Source of the DNA: Durusdinium trenchii
Lineage: Eukaryota > Sar > Dinophyceae > Suessiales > Symbiodiniaceae
Assembly (NCBI GenBank): GCA_963970005.1
Contig: CAXAMN010021740.1
Coordinates: 536,886-600,885, forward strand
DNA: 64,000 nucleotides
Direction of reading: 5' to 3'
This document shows positions 21,301 to 33,316 of the stretch, piece by piece. The notes below the pieces were generated by a model. It was not told the DNA's origin and searched no databases. It saw nothing but the letters and a program-made list of their open reading frames with translations. The translations under genes were made by a program, and so were the position numbers. Each line of letters starts with the position of its first letter. The stretch's first letter is position 1.

Positions 21301-23290
21301 CAGAGGAAGCATGCGATGTTTGCCAGAAATTGCTAGAGATTCTTGGCCGCAGAGGTAACCCCAAATGCCATGTACGGAACAGGCGAGAGAGCCCTGTGAG
21401 TATTCTTCATCACGAGGAAAGATCCAGCCCGACGACTCAGCGCAGAGCAGGAGCGACGAGTTGAGCGACCGGATGGACTGACAGATGCGCATGCTGAGAT
21501 GCCTTTTTGACACTCCGTCGGAGAGGCCTTGCAGCATGCCTTTTTTCATCAATCCCGATATGCCTACACCGTATGGTTTCTTGGCTGAAAATCCCTGGTT
21601 ACCATATGTTGAGTGAAGCCGTTGGCGTTCAGGCAATACCAACACTGGTGTCCTGAATGGGCAAGTCTTTGAAGGCCTGGCAGCCTAGCAGACTTGACGA
21701 ATTGGGTGTGATGAGTCGCCTTTCTTCGGGGGTTGTGTGCGGGAAGGCCTCAAGCAGTATGCCTCCTACAACAAATTGCGGCGGGCTTCGTTGCAGTTGT
21801 TAGCGCAGGAAGCGGAGTGGTCTGGATTAATTGTGAATGCTATGAAATGCCCTGCATGATTGGTGGGTGAACTTGTCACCTGCAGGAGCTCGGAGAGGAG
21901 CAAGTGCAGGACCATAGAGATTCCAATGGCAGCTTGGGCCGGTAGCTTGACCTGCCCCCAGAATCGCAAACAGACACAGCGGGTTTTGCATCCTTGAAGC
22001 TAGAATCTGGCCGTCATTTTCAATGACCGGTTGAGCGGAGACCCCGAACCTCAACCACGAAGAGTCAACCTCTGCGAATGTACGTCTCCCAGGGCAGAGT
22101 CTGGCCGTGACGTCGCTCTGCATCTGCAGGAGCTGCGAGACGTGTTTCTGGCCATGGACTCAGGGGACGGTCAACTGGATGTGGAGGAGCTTCGAGAGGC
22201 CGCCCGAAAGGTAGCCTCTTGGTGCAGATCGTGGGTTGGGGGTTTAAGGTGGCCGCTTCTCAAAAAAGGTTGACACACACAACGCGCGTGTCTCTCTTTT
22301 TTTTTTGGGGGGGCTGGTGGATGAACAAGGAAAGTGCGAGGAGCTGACCAAGTTGGGGCAAGTGAAAGGAGACGAGAAGTACACTCCATTTTAACTAGGA
22401 TCTGGATGTATCTGGCACGGCTATTTTTGGCGCTGATCAACACCTTGGCACTCTCAGACTTGCCTTAGACTTCCGTCCCCCAGCTGGTTTTGCCTAGCTG
22501 ACCTGAGATCCATCTAGATGCTGTTTTGATTGCGCATCTAATGTAGAGGAAGCACTTCAAATTAGTCCCAATGTGGCCGTCTTTGCACCAAAAAGGGGCA
22601 AGTGCTGAATGTTTATGTGCATTTCACGAAGGAGCTGCTCCGAAGTGTTGCTCCGAAGGTTTTGTCATTTCCAATGCCAACTCCAATCTGAGGACTTCAC
22701 CTTGAGCCCTGAAGAAGCTACTGAGTTGATTGCTGCCTTAGGCGGGCCGTCTTCCCAGATGGCTGGCTATCGGGAGACTCTTTGGTGGCACTGGAGAGAA
22801 CATTTCATGCTCCTTGAAATTTTTTGCATGCCCTCTTGGGGCGTTTCTGTATTCATTGTCCACCCAGGTTCATTGCTGCTGCTGGCAGCAGCTGCTCGGA
22901 GTGTTTCCATGATGTAGTATGTAGAACTGTGGATCTGTTTGTAGTTTGGCGGTCGCAGCCACGCCATTGTGCTCAACGGTCGCACCTGGTTCAGCTGATG
23001 CTTTGAGGTCAAGTGCAGTATACCTTTGCGCAGCTGAAGCGCTGCTTTGAGAAGCTGAGCAACTTTGAGAAGTGGAAGGGCTCGGAAGTTTGTCAAGACG
23101 GTCGTGTGAGGGATCCAGACAGACCCCGCGGACATTGCAGTAGTAGTCAAATGATTCACAATGCCCTTGTCTCCTTTCGCTTGCGCAAGGTACTAGCGGT
23201 GTCATCCGCTTCCAGGACATGCCACATCTTTTTTCTCATAGTATCTCAGAGTCGGAGTGGGAGGACATCATCAAGCATCCTGGCGCAAGT
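18360..23290 (+). CDS. calcium-dependent protein kinase (CDPK), split gene
   Basis: A Ser/Thr kinase followed by EF-hand sequence, read from short exons. Exons I could place: 18360-18461 (glycine loop GSGAFGRV and the ATP-binding Lys in RACK), 18846-18921 (EIAILKVLNHPHV), 19139-19194 (KVYLITELCTGGDL), 19365-19477 (YQLRQLLSAAMYCHKRG), 19596-19612 (IVHR), 19877-19909 (DVKPDNVLF), 20159-20239 (LKLIDFGLAGF), 20618-20707 (GTAFYMAPEM), 20851-20943 (FSIGAIMCEMLTGWHPF), 21029-21052 (AKIVLPKP), about 21287 on (SEEACDVCQ), about 21747 (YASYNKLRRASLQLL, the CDPK junction region) and 22130-22210 (EF-hand). Parts near 22690 (FTLSPEEATELI) and 23245 (ISESEWEDII) complete the tail. Catalytic HRD, DFG and APE are all present across exons. 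Donors are GT, GC or GA; acceptors are AG|G. CDPKs phosphorylate targets in response to Ca2+. The N-terminal exons and some EF-hands were not found. Confidence 0.8.
18781..18801 (+). repeat. (GA)n microsatellite in kinase intron
   Basis: Pure AG dinucleotide run of about 10 units, within the intron before the exon at 18846. Confidence 0.9.
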
Positions 23291-26200
23291 TCGGTGTGAG
23301 TTCCGCACGGCACGTCCTCTCCGCACCAGACACGATGCAAACGACCCGACGCAGTACTTCCAGTCTGCAAGGTCGACCCGTACAGCAGATCGTGAGGAGT
23401 CTCCGACGGCGAAATCCACAATTAGCCGTACGGAATGCAATGAGAGGGGGAGTCGTGATGTGGGAGCCATGAGAGTTTTTAAGAGAGGTCCATGGAGAAC
23501 CGGCAAACACTTAGAGGGGACCCGCATGTCCAGAACCTAGGCCTGGACAAATTTATGTCCATGATGCAATGCCCACTTCAAGAGGGAGAGGCGCCGTGTG
23601 CCTGTCTTTGGCTTGCAGGCAGTGCTGGCATCCTGGGCATTTCATTCTTGTATTCTCGTTAGGCAACCCTGCCGACCTCAAGCTCACCTTTGCATGTTCA
23701 CGGGGAGGATCCCAAGCAAGCTGGCTCTCCTGTGAGACTTGGTTTATATAACTGTGCACAAGAATTTGGATTCCTCTTATGCTCCCTGCTGCCGAAGTTG
23801 AACATGATCAGAATGCCAGCCAAGCTCCGGCTTTTTACACAAGCCTGCAGGCTGAGTTGAAGAGTTGCAAGCGCAGTGAGAAACGGAGGTGATTCACGTG
23901 GTGTCTAGGGATGGTATATATATATATATACCACTAGCTACTAGCTAGGCAATCCTTTTGGGGAACGTGGTCCCATTGTGTTTTCTGTGAGATGTTGCTG
24001 GACGAAGTAACTACCTCATCACATTGTTTGGTGGTGTCCATGTCGAGAGGGCGCCAAGAGGTGTTGAGATCCTGACAATTCAAGCGCAGCAAATACCAGC
24101 CTTTTGCAAGCCCAACGCCTTTGGTAGCTCCGCGGATGGCAAATGTTGCCAGGGACCACGTGCTTGTAGCGCATAACACATCAAAATTATCGTTGACTTC
24201 GCTGGAAGACGTCGTTCAACGCCCCAGAAAGATGTCCTTACAGCTCGAGCGTAGTCCACACAACTATGTCGAAACTTGAGCAGTAGGTGTCACAGAACAA
24301 TTGCATTACTGTGGGACAAGCTCACTGTGAGCTCGTGCAGAAGATGTAGAAGAAGTAGGTAGCTGGATATCCCTTCACCGAAACCGTCGGTGCAATCCGA
24401 AAGGTCGCCGGTGTTCGTTCCTCTCTGCCAGGTGCCCCAACAAGCCAAACATCCACCGACAAGCACAAAGAAAAGGTCGCCAATTGCAGCGGAAGAGCCC
24501 ATCAATACACATTGCAAAGTGTGCAACGCACACTCCGGTGTTGCTTTCCTTCTCCGGTGTTGAGTGAACACTTGAACCATTGGACGATGGGGGTTGAATC
24601 AGGGGGTCTCGATGTTTGCGGTGTGTCTCATTTGAGCATGATGCTTGGACTGGACTTGAGCATGATGCAACGCCAAGGAAGTTCTGGCAGCGCATCGTGG
24701 CGACAATGAGTGATCTTTTGATTCAGGACAAGAAGATGCCAATGCAAATGCACCTTCTCAACCTTTCACCTTACCTCTAGAGACAGATATACGGAAAAGG
24801 AATAGACCGCCTGACAGAAGGTTTCTTGCGCTTGGCCATTGGTTGTTTGGTATGTGCAGCATCCTAGGTTGTACTGAGCCACTCTGCTGGCTCACTGAGT
24901 GACAGTGACTTAGTTCGGCATTTTTTTCAGCAGCTCAGCCCCTGGACCAGCCAAGCCTTTTGAGATGTCAAAGTTGTTATTGTTGAAGAGTTTTTGATGC
25001 ATCGGAATTAGCAATCCTTTTGGCTGTCCGGATCCGAGCAACAGTTCACAGGATGCAGGAATCCATTTGTGTGGATTCACTGACCATGATGCAAAGGCTT
25101 AGGGCCCCTAAGCTGAAGGGGCAAACACCCAGGCTCAGTGAATATGTTCCTGTGAATTTGAGCCCGGGCTGCCACCACGATGAGCTGCCATTTTCCTCGC
25201 AAGCCAGGCCAGGAGGCCAGCTTTGCCGCCAAGCTGGCCTGAACCAGTCAGTCAATGCAAGTTCAAGTTATTGAGAGCAAGACGGAGGAATCGACATTGC
25301 CAGCTCCGGCATACTGACGCACACATATACACAGGTGCATCTTGCCAGGCTGTTCCTATGAGTTTCAATTAGAGCTGGTTAGTCAGCCTGGCCTCAGCGA
25401 CCATTCGGCAATGCTACGCCTTAGCTAGAGCACTTCTCAGCTTTGTTGCGTTGAGCTGTCAGACCGATGCAGACCAACCCTGTTCAACTCCACATGCCTA
25501 GTCGAACCGACGCAACAGAAGGCAAATCGGTCGGCTCAATTGTGACAAGGCCTTTGCCGAGCGAGCTTCCAAGGCTTACAGGCAATTGACTTTTGAGGTT
25601 TGCAGTGGGAGAGTCGAAGCCTGCTCCCACAGGAACAATCGTAGCATTCATGCTTTGGACTTGCTTGAAATCGACGGCTTTGGCTGAGTTCTGTGTTTGG
25701 AGAATTGCCATTGAAGAAAAGACTGGTTTGCTGCTGTTTTCTTGCAGGTCCTAGGCCGTCGGGTTGGAGTAATTCGATTCAGCTCTGTGCCAACTTTGGC
25801 TTAGGCGCTGATTAGGCACTGAACCCTGCAAAATCGCAGGGCACCGGGCATGATAGGTCTCCAATCCTAGCTGAGAGCGGGAAGCATTGGATGCACAATT
25901 CTTGGATCATGTCCCAAAATTGTAAGCTCTTCAAATTTGGCAGGTTTGTCTTTCGTGCCCGGAATTGATTTGCAAGGACGGCAGCCTGTGAATCCACCTG
26001 ATACGACCTCTTCAGGTGGGAGGGGCTGCCTGATTTCCGACCTGGTCTGGGCGTTGTTGCTTCCAGCAGACCACCAGGACAGCCCTACAATGGCCCTACA
26101 ACAGGGAGTTCTGCTGAAATTGTCGCCTGGTTTCACGAGGCTTTGGGGCGTCTGGAGCTGATGCTTCTGAAAACACGCCGCAGAGTGGTCAAGACGTCCG

Positions 26201-28351
26201 CTTTGACGGGCTTCATGGGAAGTGTCAGGTTTTGAAGTGCATTCCGAGCTAGGTCGATTGGGTGCATTTCTTTTGTGGATTGAAGTTATAGACAGAATTG
26301 GAACAACGCACCAATTGCGCATGGCACAGGCTTGTCATTGGGTTCCTCATGCACGCTCGAAATGCGTCGAGTCTGGGCACGAGTTGCTAAGATCTCAGGT
26401 TTTTGGGGTCTGAGCAGCTTCAAGGCTTGATCGGCCTTGATCGGCCTGGACGATTTTCACAGCCACAAGGCCAAGTTGGGCGAGCCTCGCTTTGTGAGGA
26501 ACCTCGCAGAGATGAGGTTCCTGCCCCACAGTCCATGCAGGAGACAATCAGAGGATGGATGAGGATCAGTTCTTCTCTGCCCACTCATGGAATGGACTTG
26601 CTATATGCAAAAGACTATTTTATTGGAACACCCTGGTGACTCTTGTACTGGCACTGCTTAGATACAGGTTTCGAGTGCTTGGTGGCCTCAAGTGCCACGA
26701 AGCATCGTCCAGTGCGACCAATAATGAAAAAAAGCACGTTCTTCCACCTGCTTGAACGAAATTGACTCCTAGCAGAACGCAGCCGAGCAGATGGAAGACT
26801 CCACTCTAGCAGAACGCAGCCCTAACTCCATGGCTCCTAGATGGAGGCACGACCACTCCTTCTGGATTTCGCGTGCTGAAGGGCCCAAGACAGACAGATA
26901 GACAGACAGACAGACACAGAGAGAGAGAGAGAACCGTGGATGGATGGATCGATAGATAGATACCAGAAATAGATAAATAGATGGATAGATGTACATGCAC
27001 TCGTCAGATGTCAAGGATGCCCATGGGAACAGAAGATGTGTTCAAACTATGGGGGTGTCTGCAATGCATGACAGTTTTGCTTGCATAAGATTGTGATGTG
27101 CATTCTCGGCCCAAGCCAGCGGGCAGAAAGAACATGGCCCACATTATCATCAGTTCAAAAGCCAGGCAGTCCAGCCATTCAGTGGACTTGGGCCAGCGCG
27201 GAAGCTAGCAGCTAGCCGTCAATTTGAAGCCGCTACATGACAAACACACACACACACAGATATATATATATATATAGGTAGGTATGCATTTAGCAATATA
27301 TATATATACAATGTTTAAGAACTGGCTGCCTGTTCTTATTTATCGCCCGCGATGGGCATTATGACCTGATTGGCCGGCCGCTGGGCTGGGCTTTAAGAAC
27401 GAACTCGCTGTGGCCAACTTGTGCTTGTGCTCCTCCACCCTCCAATGTGTCTCTCATCAACCAAGCCCGCACCTTCCCCAATGGCTTGAGGTGTGCCAGG
27501 CTCCTTGAAGGATGCTTGGCATTCTGGAGAAGCTGAGCCCACAGGACTGGCCATGATCCATCCCTCCTTACCTGAATGGCGTCTCCTCAGTCAAGAGGGA
27601 GCAGAAATTTGAGAACACCACACATATTGGAAAGTCACCCGTCCCTACAAAAAGGAGACTACTGAATACTACAGCAGGGGTGCACTGGAACCCTTTGGTG
27701 TTAGGATCTTGCCGCACTCGGCGTGCTGGCCCTTGCCCTTGTGACATGCCTAGTTCCTTGACTGCATGGGGTTGGCACCCAATGCTGACGTTGCATTTAC
27801 GGAGGAAAGCAATCCGATGGTGCCTCTCAGGTTTGTTTTCCTTGCTACTTGGCTTTCGTCGCATTGACCGGCTGTGGTCCCGCCAGGGTGCAAAGACACT
27901 TAGCTGAACGTGTGAGAATCAAGTTAGACACTTTTGACATTCGATGGTCTGAGCTGCTGCCCGTTGTGATCTCAGGGCCACTTGGGCCTCTTGCAAGCTG
28001 AGGTGTTTGCTCGTACATCCTGCGCTTGGCAAAGCGAAGGTCGAAGTTCAACTATCACAAGGCCTTTTTTACATAAAGTGCTTCCAAAATGATACAACAG
28101 TGACGGCTGAGTAGCACCAGCTCACTGACAATTAGCTATATAAATGATTGCCAGAATTCTTTTGGCTTGATTGCAAGCCATGGGTGGGGATTGAACCTGA
28201 CAACATTGCGCCCCGCAGATTGACAATCATTTGTATCTTGGGAGCTGCTCAGAGTGGATTTCAGTATGCCCCACTTCAATGCTCGTTCCAGACATTCTAG
28301 CAGCTGCAACTTCGAGCACATTGCAACCCAGCTCCTCTAAGGCTTGCCTAG
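23291..28351 (+). other. interval between kinase and phosphatase genes
   Basis: Mostly unassigned. It holds a TA run (about 23918-23930), a GACA/GATA/GGAT microsatellite cluster (26890-26996), and CA then TA runs at 27242-27276 and 27296-27310. Isolated exon-like frames occur at 24678-24780 and at about 26450-26540 (a frame reading AKLGEPRFVRNLAEM), but no family is recognised. Some may be 5' exons of the phosphatase gene. Confidence 0.4.
24678..24780 (+). other. possible terminal exon of an unknown gene
   Basis: After a CAAG|G acceptor the frame KFWQRIVATMSDLLIQDKKM is open to a TAG at 24778-24780. The acceptor type and protein-like composition fit an exon, but no family or neighbouring exon is recognised. 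Confidence 0.22.
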
Positions 28352-31300
28352 GACAATGGAAGACTTGGAGGAATTGAAGTCCCTCGGGGTAGGAGCCATG
28401 GCTGCTCGGCCACAAAGATGCCAGTGAAAGATTTACACATCGCTGGTGCAAGCTGCTGATATGCGTTGCAATGAATGAATTGAACACGTCAAATGGAAGA
28501 GTGCAGAAAGCAGTTGACCAAGGTCACTCTGAATGAGGCTTGGGAGATGGAGCTCTCCAATAAATTCGTGAGGTGGGTCACACACCCACACACCCACACT
28601 TGGAGACAGTTGCAGGTTCCATAGCAAGCAAACCGCTTGGCGGGCATCTCCAATATCAAATGGGTATATTAATTAATGTAGTCTTCAGAGAACACTTTCT
28701 CTTGGAGAGACAATGATTCAACGTCTTCAGGGATAGCTGCGGCATTGAGCACTTGCACTTGCCAACCCCAGACTTCTTTGCGCCCAAGCAGGAGGATATC
28801 GAGGTGGGGCGTCGGATAGTCTTAAGCCCCCCTTGGCATTTGGTGGGCCACAGCCTAAAAAATCGCCTGAAGGATCCCAAACATTAGTTTTCTGCATCTT
28901 CCTCCCAAACCTGCTTTTTGCATGCTCTTGCTGTGAGGCTGCGGTCCACTTCATCACGGCCCACGTCCGAAAAGGCTGAGCAAAACAGCGGTGCCGGTGG
29001 TGACACACGGCAAGCTTCGGGCTTCGTCGACGCCAGGAATCGGTGTCTACGTCCACTGCAATGGTGGAAAGGGCCGCAGTGCGGTTTGTGTGATTTGCTT
29101 TCTGGCAAGTTTCTTGGTGACAAACATGTCTTGTTGGTTCAGACGATAACCCTACGTCCTATGTCTTTTTCATGGCCCTACGTCCTATGTACTAGGAAAT
29201 CCTGTCCTGAGGCTTCATGGACCTGAGCCCCGAATTGGCCTATGACCGGGTGATCTCCAAGCGTCGCATCGTGGGGGTCTTCCCAGAACTGGTGGCCTTC
29301 GCTGGCTGGAAATCCAGCAGAGATCGGATGTTGGAGAAGATCGAGGGAACCTAAGAGAGTCACAAAAAGGGGTCCTTCCGCCTTTCCTTTTTCCGTTTTG
29401 CGTTGTCTCTAAAGACTCTTGTAGTCAGCTTATGTCGGGTCCTTTGAATCCTCAGCACTTGGTCGGGATTGCCCCACTCACAGGAACCACTGATTCACGT
29501 CGTGTTCTTGTGTGCCCTGTCGAGGCACCGATGCGTGGAGTTTTGGGTCTGCATAAGCAGCCACTTGGTCATACACAGCCAAAAGCACCGCCACGTCTGA
29601 TGTCACCGCCACGAGTGGTGACTCCGGTCGTTGACGCCTTTTTGTGCAAGTGAAACGCCCCCGCCTGGATCCAAGGTGGCGTGCCGTGAAGCGCTTCTGC
29701 CGTCGGGTTTCTAGGACTGGTGGCATGTTCGCCCATTTTTTAGCACGACAAAAGGCCAGTGCAACGTATGTCCCCCCGCTCTTGATGGGGACTTTTGCGA
29801 ATCCCCCATGTCATTATGAAGGAACTGAATGAACATTGCTGTGAAAGACAGTGTTCTTAATCTTCGCCCTGCATTTTCTCAGGATGCCGAAGCGCTTTGA
29901 AGCCTTCGCCGAGGAGTCCCCGGTGTGTGACTTGTCCAAGAACCCCCAGCGACAGCTCGTGCTTCAATTGTGGTATAGAGATATAGGAATGTGCAAATGA
30001 AGCGGCTAGCCACCGAGCTTGGCCGCTGAGAACCTGCTCCTGGCATTGGGTTGTGTGCTCGCCTTTAGCTAACGGCTAAACTCTTGAGAGGGCGATGGAG
30101 AAGAAGATATAGGAATGGGACTGGGATCTTCATCACTCTAGCCGGTCTGTGGTTTAGGCCAATGACACCAGTTGCATTATCAGTGACCACCCGAGGTCAA
30201 GAAGTCACTGCAAAACCGCAAGAATTGGCCACAGCCGGCAAGCTCAGAGTATGCTTCGCAGCCCGTCCACGCGAACAAAGCCTGGAAGGATGCTTCTACT
30301 GTATATGTTTGTGACCCCTAAGACCTGGCGAACTCCTAAAGCAACTCTGTTCGGGTTTGACAAAAGATCGAGAGAGAGAGAGAGCTAGCAATAACAAGTC
30401 TGGATTAAGAAGCTTGTTGTTGGAAGTTTCGCTCTGGTTTCTCCTCAGTGCTCGACGAAGATTTACAGTACTATCGAAGTTATACTGACTTGGTGAGGTG
30501 CATGTAGCAGATAGCCTGCCCCATGATGAGCCGTCCTTGTCTCAGAACAACAAACGTCCGTTCCAACGGCTCAGCGGAGTTGCGAGCTTTGCGGCTTTGC
30601 CTGGACTTTTGGGACCAAGATGGTACCAACCTTGCTGAAAGCGGGATGGCTGGACACGTGGGAGATGGTGTTTTCAAGGTTTTACGCCATGACATCGTTC
30701 CAACTGTTGCACAAAGCTGTATATAACATGGCTTCACTTTTTGCGCGGTTTTCCTTCGAAGGCCACTTCCAAGAAAAGACGCGGAGCATGTTCCAGTTCC
30801 AGCTGCCTCAACAGGTGGGGCTTGCGTTGCAAGCTGCAAGCCGCCCATTGCAAGCCTCACAAACAATTGTCACGCTGCCTGCCAACAGAAAGTGAGGTTT
30901 GAATACTGAAGAGGGCATGCTTGATTGCGCAGGTGAAGCAACCACTGATGGCTTGCCACCGGTCTGGCTCTCAGGGTTTAGTGACGACGGTGGAGCAATC
31001 CAGTTTTGTTCACGGGAGCGCCGGCCTTGGACCTTGGGCGAGGAGCTGCATGCGCCAGTACATGCACCCCCGCCTGCTTTGAACGTGCCTCCTGAGCCAA
31101 CTCAGCCACCCTGTGTGGAGCACTAAGTCGGGATTCCAGTGCCATGCATTGGCACTCTCAGAGGAAGTCTTGAGCCGATCTTGAGTACTTCAGAGCCTGC
31201 AAACCAATGCTGTCCGAGAGGCTCAGTAATTACTCAAAATCAGCTCTGAAAAAGACATATACTAGACGACGAGTGGCCCGAAAGCATTTTTCATCACGTA

Positions 31301-33316
31301 GGAAGTCAGAGTGCGAGTTATCTGTTAAGTGTGCAGTGTGAAGTGTTAAGTCGAGTGAGTTGAGGTAGTGTGTGGGTTTCTGTGTGTGTATCTATGTCCG
31401 TGTGTATATAAGTCTGCGTATGTGTGTGTGTTCGTGTAAGTTAAGGCAGTGCGTGGGTGTTTGTGTGTGATGCGGCCTCCCAAACCCCCCACCGGCGGCC
31501 AAGCGGTGACAGCCCAGCTCATCGTCATGAGCATTTGAGCTGCTGGTAAGGGGAGAAGCAGCGTGCACGGCGCCAGGAAAAGCTCACGGAAAAAACGAAC
31601 CGGAACGAGGACAGAAAAGTGCCGAGGCAGGTGCGCCAGAAGTGTCTCGAAGCAGTGACCTGTCAGAGGAGATGAACGAAGTAGCGCGCAGGCCTCCCAA
31701 ACCCCCACTGGCGGCCAAGCGGTGACAGCTCCACAGATTGCTCCGCGTACTCAACTTGTACTACCTAGTCGCCAGTTCTCATCTTCCAGCTCCCCGGCTA
31801 CGCGTACTAAAGTTGTACTACCAGTCATTGTACTACCAAGTCACCAGTTCTCATCTGGCCACTCCCCAGATACTCCGCGTACTACAGTTGTACTACAAAG
31901 TCGCCAGTGCTCATCTTCCATCTTCCTAGACACTCCGCGTACTCAAGTTGTACTACCCACTCGCCAGTTCTCATCTTCCCACTCCCCAGCTACTCCGCGT
32001 ACTAAAGTTGTACTACCAAGTCGCCAGTTCTCAGCTTCCAGCTCCCCAGCTACTCCGCGTACTGAAGTTGTGCCACGAAGTCGCCAGTTCTCAGCTTCCA
32101 GCTCCACAGCTTGCTCCGCCGCTAAACCTATCGCACTCTGGCCTGCATTTCGTGCACTCGACACGCACGATCTCCGCAGAGGGTCGCGTGGTCATTTCAC
32201 ACTTCGCGCTCTCGCCTGCATTTCGCGCACTCGACACGCACGATCTCCGCAGAGGGTCGCGCGATCATTTCACACATCGCGCTCTCGCCTGCATTTCGGG
32301 CACTCGACACACACGATCTCCGCAGAGGGTTGCGCGGTAATTTCACAAATTGCGCTCTCGCCTGCATTTCGCGCACTCGACACGCACGATCTCCGCAGAG
32401 GGTTGCGTGGGCAGCCGGTGAATCGCACTCTCGCCTGCATTTCGCGCACTCGACACGCACGATCTCCGCAGAGGGCTGCGCGCGCAGCCGGCAAATCGCA
32501 CTCTCGCCTGCACTTCGCGCACTCGACACGCACGATCTCCGCAGAGGGTTGCGCGCGCAGCCGGCAAATCGCACTCTCGCCTGCTTTTCGCGCACTCGAC
32601 ACGCGCGATCTCCGCAGAGGGTTGCGCGCGCAGCCGGCAAATCGCACTCTCGCCTGCATTTCGCGCACTCGACACGCACGATCTCCGCAGAGGGTTGCAC
32701 TTTCGGTTGACGCTGTTCGTCCCACCCTCCGCCTTTAAGAGAGAATTTATAAAGTGGGGAAATGTTTTTTCATTAGGACATCTCCCGTGCTAGTTTTCCA
32801 CACTCACACTTGCCTACTCAGTGCATGCTTGCATACTCACTGCGTGCTTGCAACTCATCACTTGCATACTTACACTTGCGTACTTCCACTTGCATACTTT
32901 GACACTTGCATTGCACACTTTGCACTTCACTGCTTTTGCCCTTCCACTTACACAGGGCTACGTATAGCGTTCATGTTGTCCTGCAAGTGTGGTGAAAGTG
33001 TCAATGTCTAAGTGTAAGTGTCGAAGTGTCAGTGTTCAAAGGATTTTCCGGAAGAACCCTTCGCAATGCTTTCGGGAATATATATATATATATTTGGTAA
33101 TTGTTCCGGGCCGGGCTATATGCTTGGGTTGAAAACGTTGAGAAATGATTAAAATGTTTTCCACAAGGTTTCAAATGCACGCCGAGTTTGAGACATGTCC
33201 GCGTGCATTCCGCATCTTGGCATGTCTCACTTTGTCAGGTGCCGCAGTGCAACCACTACGAGGAGAGGTTTGAAGCTGAGGCCAGCTCTGACTCTGATGA
33301 GGCACGGGTGGCTTAG
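28352..33316 (+). CDS. PTPMT1/DSP-type dual-specificity phosphatase, split gene
   Basis: Small exons, in the right order, spell a tyrosine/dual-specificity phosphatase of the PTPMT1-like class (mitochondrial phosphatidylglycerophosphate or phosphoinositide phosphatases). They are 28352 to about 28402 (MEDLEELKSLGVGA), 28731 to about 28805 (IEHLHLPTPDFFAPKQEDIE, the variable loop with its Asp), 29037-29103 (VYVHCNGGKGRSAVCVICFL, a complete HC-x5-R-S/T active site), 29212-29270 (MDLSPELAYDRVISKRRI), about 29647-29698 (KRPRLDPRWRAVKRF) and about 29882-29920 (MPKRFEAFAEESP). Two later exon-like pieces, 30449-30493 (LDEDLQYYRSYTDL) and 33239-33316 (an acidic tail ending EARVA and a stop), may complete the gene; linking them is inference. 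Most acceptors are AG|G, but the 29647 exon is not cleanly bounded. N-terminal exons and any targeting peptide were not identified. Substrate cannot be read from sequence. Confidence 0.65.
30369..30384 (+). repeat. (GA)n microsatellite
   Basis: Run of about eight GA units within the presumed phosphatase gene. Confidence 0.85.
31741..32115 (+). repeat. 60-bp tandem array, six to seven copies
   Basis: Head-to-tail copies start at CGCGTACT (31744, 31801, 31876, 31936, 31996, 32056). The period is 60 bp in the later copies; one copy is 3 bp shorter and one carries a 15-bp internal duplication. As 60 is divisible by three, one frame gives a 20-residue repeat (about TPRTKVVLPSRQFSSSSSPA). No start, splice site or homology shows that it is translated, and it lies in an interval that is probably intronic. 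Confidence 0.9.
32131..32705 (+). repeat. 73-bp tandem array, eight copies
   Basis: The string GCCTGCA recurs exactly every 73 bases at 32141, 32214, 32287, 32360, 32433, 32506, 32579 and 32652. The unit is GC- and CpG-rich and contains CTCGACACGCACGATCTCCG. As 73 is one more than a multiple of three, each reading frame passes through all three frames of the unit. The later copies contain no stop codon in any of the six frames, which produces long overlapping open frames on both strands. The 338-residue open frame at 31722-32738 is therefore best seen as a product of the repeat. Confidence 0.93.
33079..33093 (+). repeat. (TA)n microsatellite
   Basis: Short TA dinucleotide run in the interval before the last phosphatase-like exon. 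Confidence 0.85.

Noticed and set aside
28150..28240. tRNA on the - strand (GGTTCAATCCC T-loop-like string)
   Set aside because: No acceptor stem, D-arm or plausible anticodon arm can be built around it.
31741..32705. CRISPR-like array
   Set aside because: Units are contiguous tandem copies with no unique spacers, and the context is eukaryotic.
31722..32738. 338-residue open frame as a real protein
   Set aside because: It spans two unrelated tandem arrays, and similar long frames exist on both strands because the repeat units lack stops.
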